Below are positions 5,040 to 8,555 of a stretch of 8,555 nucleotides of DNA, one piece after another; the stretch's first letter is position 1; each line of letters opens with the position of its first letter. Source of the DNA: an uncultured Clostridia bacterium. GTDB taxonomy: Bacteria > Bacillota > Clostridia > UBA1381. Made by a program: the position numbers and the translations under genes. Below the pieces are notes generated by a model, which was given only the letters and a program-made list of their open reading frames with translations, was not told the DNA's origin and searched no databases. The DNA is taken from assembly GCA_910578235.1 (NCBI GenBank), contig CAJTPP010000005.1:60422-68976 (forward strand). Reading direction: 5' to 3'.

Positions 5040-6818
5040 ATGAAAACAAAGCGTATATATAATAATTTATCGATTGCGCGTAAAATGATTATCCCTTATG
5101 TATTGATTACCGCAATATGCATCACTGTTCTTACTCTCATAATATCTTTTAAATCTGCTAAAACAGTTATGGAAATTTCTCAGCACAACGCCGGTCAAAT
5201 GATGCAGTCTACATACAAAAGCATGAAATCACAGATTGATGATATAAATATAATGTTTACCACCTTGCAGGCAAACCACAATATTCAGGACGCCTTAAAG
5301 GATACTGATACTGCTCACGCTTCGTATAACGCCTCTGTAATTGAGGATATTCTTGCCGAAACAGATATTTACAGCACAAAAACAAGCAATATCAGTCTGT
5401 ATGCCATAAATCATCCCGAGTATGCTTCATTAAGTTCTAAAATTGTTTTTTCAGACAGCGTAATTAAAAATAATTACTTTTATGATGAAATAATTAAAAA
5501 CGGCTCAATCCCCAAGTGGATTGCAAACGACAACAACTATTCGTCAAAAAGCTGTATTACTGCTGTAAAGCTCCTTACCGATAACTTTACTGGTAATCCT
5601 CTTGCCATAGTCCAGATAGATATTGACACAACTCAGTTTGTGGCGCCCCTGCAAAATCTGCGGCTTGCAGATACCGGACAAATTTTCATCTGCACAAATT
5701 CACTGCATCTTCTGAACCCATACAAGGACAGCTTTATTGAGCAGTTTTCTCATAACAATGATCTTTATCAACTTATCGAAAGCAATACAGTTAATACTGT
5801 ATATACAAGCATTAACAACGATAAATATATGGTAATGTCTTATCCCTTAAACGGTACGGAATTTCACCTTGTAGGCGCATTGAAGATGAATGAATTATTC
5901 ACAAAGTCCATTCCCCTTCGCAACGCTGTAATTATAACGTCAATTTTACTGATTTTAATAACGTCATTGCTTATCTACTATATATCGTCCCACATTTCAA
6001 AACCCATAGTATATCTTGCAAATGAAATGGACCGGTATACACTCGGTAATACTCCATATATGCTTACATATAATCAAAATGATGAAATAGCACAATTATA
6101 TAATTCCTTTAACAATATGCAGGAAAGAATATATAATCTGACGCACGATTTGGCCGAGTCTTTGCAGATTCAGAAAAAAGCCGAGCTTAAAGCAATACAT
6201 TCACAGATTTCACCGCATTTCCTGTATAATACGCTTAACTCAATAAGCGCACTTGCGAGAAAACACAGTCTTGATGATATTGAATATATGACATCGTCTT
6301 TAGCGACATTTTTCACAAGAACGCTGAATAATGGAAATACATTCTGTACCATAAGCGACGAGCTTGCTCACATAACAAGCTATATGAATATTCAGAATAT
6401 ACGTTTTTCCAATAAATTTAAGATAGATATTAAAATTCCGGAAGAAATAATGGCTTATCAGATAATAAATCTGACATTGCAGCCACTTGTTGAAAACTGT
6501 ATTGTTCACGCATTCAGCGGCAAGCACGAGCAGGGAAATATAATTATATCCGGCAGAAAATCGGATAATGATATTTATATTGACGTTGCGGACGACGGAC
6601 TTGGCGAAAATATCACAGACATCCGTTATCTGAATAAACGCGTGAATGAACCGTTTGATTTTGATAATCAGATAGACCATTACGGAATACACAGCGTACA
6701 TAACCGTATTCAGTTATATTACGGTTCAGGCTACGGTCTTTCTTATTCATATAATGAAATGGGCGGTATAACGGCAACTATACATATTCCCGCCAACAAA
6801 AAGGAGGATAACAGATAA
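5040..6818 (+). CDS. Membrane sensor histidine kinase, YesM type
   Basis: Senses an extracellular signal and phosphorylates the regulator encoded next to it. From the ATG at 5040 it has 592 residues; an in-frame ATG at 5019 would add seven but has no leader. Order: TM1 about 16-37 (IIPYVLITAICITVLTLII), an extracellular region about 38-294 with Cache-like features (IVQIDIDTTQF, then LADTGQIFICTN), TM2 about 296-317, a HAMP linker with SKPI and DEIAQLYNSFN, then a His_kinase domain (PF06580 type). The phosphorylatable His393 lies in SPHFLYNTLNSI. The N-box is LQPLVENCIVHAF (Asn486) and the ATP lid region has DVADDGLG (515-522) and YGIHSVHNRI. All key catalytic motifs are present. Its stop overlaps the regulator ATG by one base. 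Related YesM-type kinases commonly control glycan-uptake operons, which fits the divergent importer genes. The ligand is unknown. Confidence 0.93.
   Translation: MKTKRIYNNLSIARKMIIPYVLITAICITVLTLIISFKSAKTVMEISQHNAGQMMQSTYKSMKSQIDDINIMFTTLQANHNIQDALKDTDTAHASYNASVIEDILAETDIYSTKTSNISLYAINHPEYASLSSKIVFSDSVIKNNYFYDEIIKNGSIPKWIANDNNYSSKSCITAVKLLTDNFTGNPLAIVQIDIDTTQFVAPLQNLRLADTGQIFICTNSLHLLNPYKDSFIEQFSHNNDLYQLIESNTVNTVYTSINNDKYMVMSYPLNGTEFHLVGALKMNELFTKSIPLRNAVIITSILLILITSLLIYYISSHISKPIVYLANEMDRYTLGNTPYMLTYNQNDEIAQLYNSFNNMQERIYNLTHDLAESLQIQKKAELKAIHSQISPHFLYNTLNSISALARKHSLDDIEYMTSSLATFFTRTLNNGNTFCTISDELAHITSYMNIQNIRFSNKFKIDIKIPEEIMAYQIINLTLQPLVENCIVHAFSGKHEQGNIIISGRKSDNDIYIDVADDGLGENITDIRYLNKRVNEPFDFDNQIDHYGIHSVHNRIQLYYGSGYGLSYSYNEMGGITATIHIPANKKEDNR
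6801..6807 (+). promoter_or_regulatory. Ribosome binding site of the response regulator, inside the kinase gene end
   Basis: AAGGAGG lies 10 bases before the regulator ATG at 6818 and within the last kinase codons. With the TAATG stop-start overlap it indicates translational coupling, which would keep kinase and regulator amounts linked. Confidence 0.8.
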
Positions 6819-8383
6819 TGAGAGCGCTTATGATTGTCGAGGACGAAAAACTTTGCCTTGAAAGCTTAATACAAATACCATGGGAAACCATTGATATTAA
6901 AGTTATCGGTACAGCAGGAAATGGCAGTGAGGCTATCGAAAAAATAAAGCAAACACCTCCCGATATAGTCCTTACCGATATTGAAATGGAGGACGGAAAC
7001 GGATTTATGCTCGCAAATGAACTAACCTATCGTTTCCCTAATATAAAAATTATATTTCTCACTGCGCACGATAAATTCGAATACGCACAGAAAGCCATAA
7101 GCTATAAAGCCTTCGCTTTTATTTTGAAACCTATAAATCAAAAAATATTGCTTGATACCCTTCTTGAAGCAAAAAATAAAATAGAAGATGAAAATATCGA
7201 ACACAATCAATATGAACAATTACTTACAGACTTTTCAAACTGCAAATATTTTCTTAAGGACTATTTCTTTTCATCAATATCTAATAATCATATTGATGAA
7301 ATAAAAACCATGTTTGAGATAAATAAAGACGGCATTGGTTTTCAAACTATCCTGATTTCACATTTTGACAGTAACGGTATAGTACAGGCGATAGATTTTA
7401 AATTTTTTACCGAAATAATTACTGCTCTCACTCCTTATGGTTTCAGCTTTATACCATTTTACGAGCAGAATATGCTTACATATATAATACAGTCTGCTCA
7501 AAGCGATATTATCGAAAAATCCTTTGAGGCTGCTAATATTATATCAGGGTATATGAAATATCATGACAGCATGAACTTTACAGTTGCAATAGGCTCCGAC
7601 GTAAATAATATAAAACAGCTTTCTTTTTGCGAAAAACGCGCTCAGGAAGCCCTTAAATACCGTTTTTCCATAGGTGAAAATGAAGTCATTTATATTGACG
7701 ATATTGAACCCGCTAAATTTTCAATGTCCAATATTGACGAATTAAAAGCACGGCTTATTGACAATATTAAAATTGCAAATATATCTCAGGCAAAGAAAGC
7801 TGTAAGTGAAATATTTGAAAGTATGCAAACCTCTCACACATCTCTTGACCTTACACAGCGCATTTGTCTTGAGCTTGTTATTATGATGTCAATAGCAATG
7901 GCACAGCTCGGAGAGCAACCGGAGGTTCTGTTTAACAAAACAGAAATATGGTCTCTTATCAAAACCTATCAGTCTATGCCTTCGCTTGAAAAATTTATTT
8001 CCGATATTTCCGAAACTGCAATATCTGTTATCAGCGCAAAACGCGAGGATAAAAACAACAGCATTGTGGAACGCGCAATAGAGCTTATAAAATGTAATAT
8101 GGAAACGGATGTATCTCTTGAAACAATCGCCTCACAAATTCCTATTTCATCAACCTATTTAAGCTCAATGTTTAAAAATAAAACTGGTGTGTCATATAAA
8201 AATTATATAACACAAATCAGGCTGAACAAAGCAAAGGAACTGCTTTTAAATACTGATTTGCCCATATACGAAATTGCGTCAAAAACAGGATATGAGGATC
8301 AGAGGTATTTCAGCACTCTGTTTCAGTCAAAAGTGGGTATGCTGCCGACAGAATATCGAAAACATAGTGACACTAATCTTTAA
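6818..8383 (+). CDS. Response regulator, YesN type (receiver plus AraC-family DNA-binding domain)
   Basis: Transcription regulator of 521 residues, cognate to the preceding kinase. The N-terminal receiver (about 1-120) has the acidic pocket VEDE (Glu8, Asp9), phosphoacceptor Asp54 in VLTDIEMEDGNG, Thr82 in FLTAHD and Lys104 in ILKPI, so the phosphotransfer site is complete. The central ~270 residues are poorly conserved. The stretch containing AIGSDVNNIKQLSFCEKRAQEAL resembles the degenerate GGDEF-like (GGDEF_2) segment found in long YesN proteins. The C-terminal ~105 residues carry two AraC helix-turn-helix units: SLETIASQIPISSTYLSSMF and YEIASKTGYEDQRYFSTLFQ, the latter followed by MLPTEYRK. 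The start at 6818 overlaps the kinase stop. The likely target is the pair of direct repeats at 4932-4970 beside the importer promoter, inferred from architecture and position. A terminator follows 24 bases after the stop. Confidence 0.94.
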   Translation: MRALMIVEDEKLCLESLIQIPWETIDIKVIGTAGNGSEAIEKIKQTPPDIVLTDIEMEDGNGFMLANELTYRFPNIKIIFLTAHDKFEYAQKAISYKAFAFILKPINQKILLDTLLEAKNKIEDENIEHNQYEQLLTDFSNCKYFLKDYFFSSISNNHIDEIKTMFEINKDGIGFQTILISHFDSNGIVQAIDFKFFTEIITALTPYGFSFIPFYEQNMLTYIIQSAQSDIIEKSFEAANIISGYMKYHDSMNFTVAIGSDVNNIKQLSFCEKRAQEALKYRFSIGENEVIYIDDIEPAKFSMSNIDELKARLIDNIKIANISQAKKAVSEIFESMQTSHTSLDLTQRICLELVIMMSIAMAQLGEQPEVLFNKTEIWSLIKTYQSMPSLEKFISDISETAISVISAKREDKNNSIVERAIELIKCNMETDVSLETIASQIPISSTYLSSMFKNKTGVSYKNYITQIRLNKAKELLLNTDLPIYEIASKTGYEDQRYFSTLFQSKVGMLPTEYRKHSDTNL

Positions 8384-8407
8384 AGTTCCTAATATCCCCA
8401 CTGACAT

Positions 8408-8450
8408 AATACCGCGCATAGATAATTATGCGCGGTATTGTTTTATGTTT
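8408..8450 (+). terminator. Rho-independent terminator of the kinase/regulator operon
   Basis: A perfect 13-bp stem (8408-8420 with 8427-8439) has a core of ACCGCGCATA/TATGCGCGGT and the 6-base loop GATAAT. It is followed by GTTTTATG and further T-rich sequence (TTTTTT at 8448-8453). The GC-rich core, short loop and downstream T-tract are those of a strong intrinsic terminator, 24 bases past the regulator stop codon. Confidence 0.92.
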
Positions 8451-8555
8451 TTTATACTTTTAATAGTTTGTATTCGTTTTAAGGGGGGGAGGAAATCACT
8501 ATACTTTTAACCGATTATAACTAAGGGTGTCAGAAGCAGATTAGCCTACTCAAAA
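8451..8555. other. Intergenic tail with no supported gene
   Basis: This stretch holds a run of seven G (8483-8489) followed by AGG, and an 11-bp direct repeat TATACTTTTAA (8453-8463 and 8500-8510). The end, GGGTGTCAGAAGCAG onwards, I cannot assign. I see no convincing start codon with coding sequence, no tRNA and no clear promoter. It may be the leader of a gene beyond the right edge, or a mobile-element end; neither is supported well enough to call. Confidence 0.4.

Noticed and set aside
6300..6701. 133-codon minus-strand frame inside the kinase gene
   Set aside because: It lies opposite the conserved kinase catalytic domain, whose motifs explain the sequence; no promoter or ribosome binding site is seen.
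8274..8510. 78-codon plus-strand frame across the regulator end and terminator
   Set aside because: It overlaps the AraC-type domain in another frame and reads through the terminator hairpin; it shows no family resemblance.

Overview
The window looks like a carbohydrate-uptake locus from a low-GC Gram-positive bacterium (Bacillota, probably class Clostridia). The reasons are the AT-rich base composition, strong AAGGAGG-type ribosome binding sites, lipoprotein solute-binding proteins, a permease of the LplB type, and a YesM/YesN-type two-component system. This combination is typical of plant-glycan-degrading gut or rumen Clostridia. The genus cannot be named from sequence alone.

Layout. A divergent regulatory region (about 4850-5039) separates two transcription units. 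Leftward (minus strand) runs a four-gene operon: a family-1-like lipoprotein solute-binding protein (SBP-A, 3704-4849, TTG start), a cytoplasmic GH1 beta-glycosidase (2436-3701), a second and unrelated lipoprotein solute-binding protein with a DUF3502-type C-terminus (SBP-B, 896-2395), and an LplB-type ABC permease cut by the left edge (1-835). The partner permease is expected just beyond the left edge. No ABC ATPase is visible, as is usual where a shared MsmX-type ATPase serves several importers. Rightward (plus strand) runs a two-gene operon: a membrane sensor histidine kinase (best start 5040, not the upstream ATG at 5019) and, overlapping it by one base, a response regulator with an AraC-type DNA-binding domain. 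It ends in a strong intrinsic terminator (8408-8450). The last ~105 bases hold no gene I can support.

How it fits together (inference). The kinase senses an extracellular cue, possibly a sugar or the sugar-loaded SBP-A. It phosphorylates the response regulator, which binds two 17-bp direct repeats with 22-bp periodicity (4932-4948 and 4954-4970). These repeats abut the -35 box of a weak, extended -10 promoter (TTGTGC-N17-TAAAAT) that drives the leftward operon. The imported beta-glycoside is then hydrolysed in the cytoplasm by the GH1 enzyme. The kinase/regulator promoter is close to consensus (TTGAAA-N17-TATAAT) and so probably constitutive.

The component families are known. The points most worth a second look are the operator architecture, the extra solute-binding protein placed next to the sensor kinase, the unusual active-site surroundings of the GH1 enzyme, and a hairpin between the SBP-B and permease genes.
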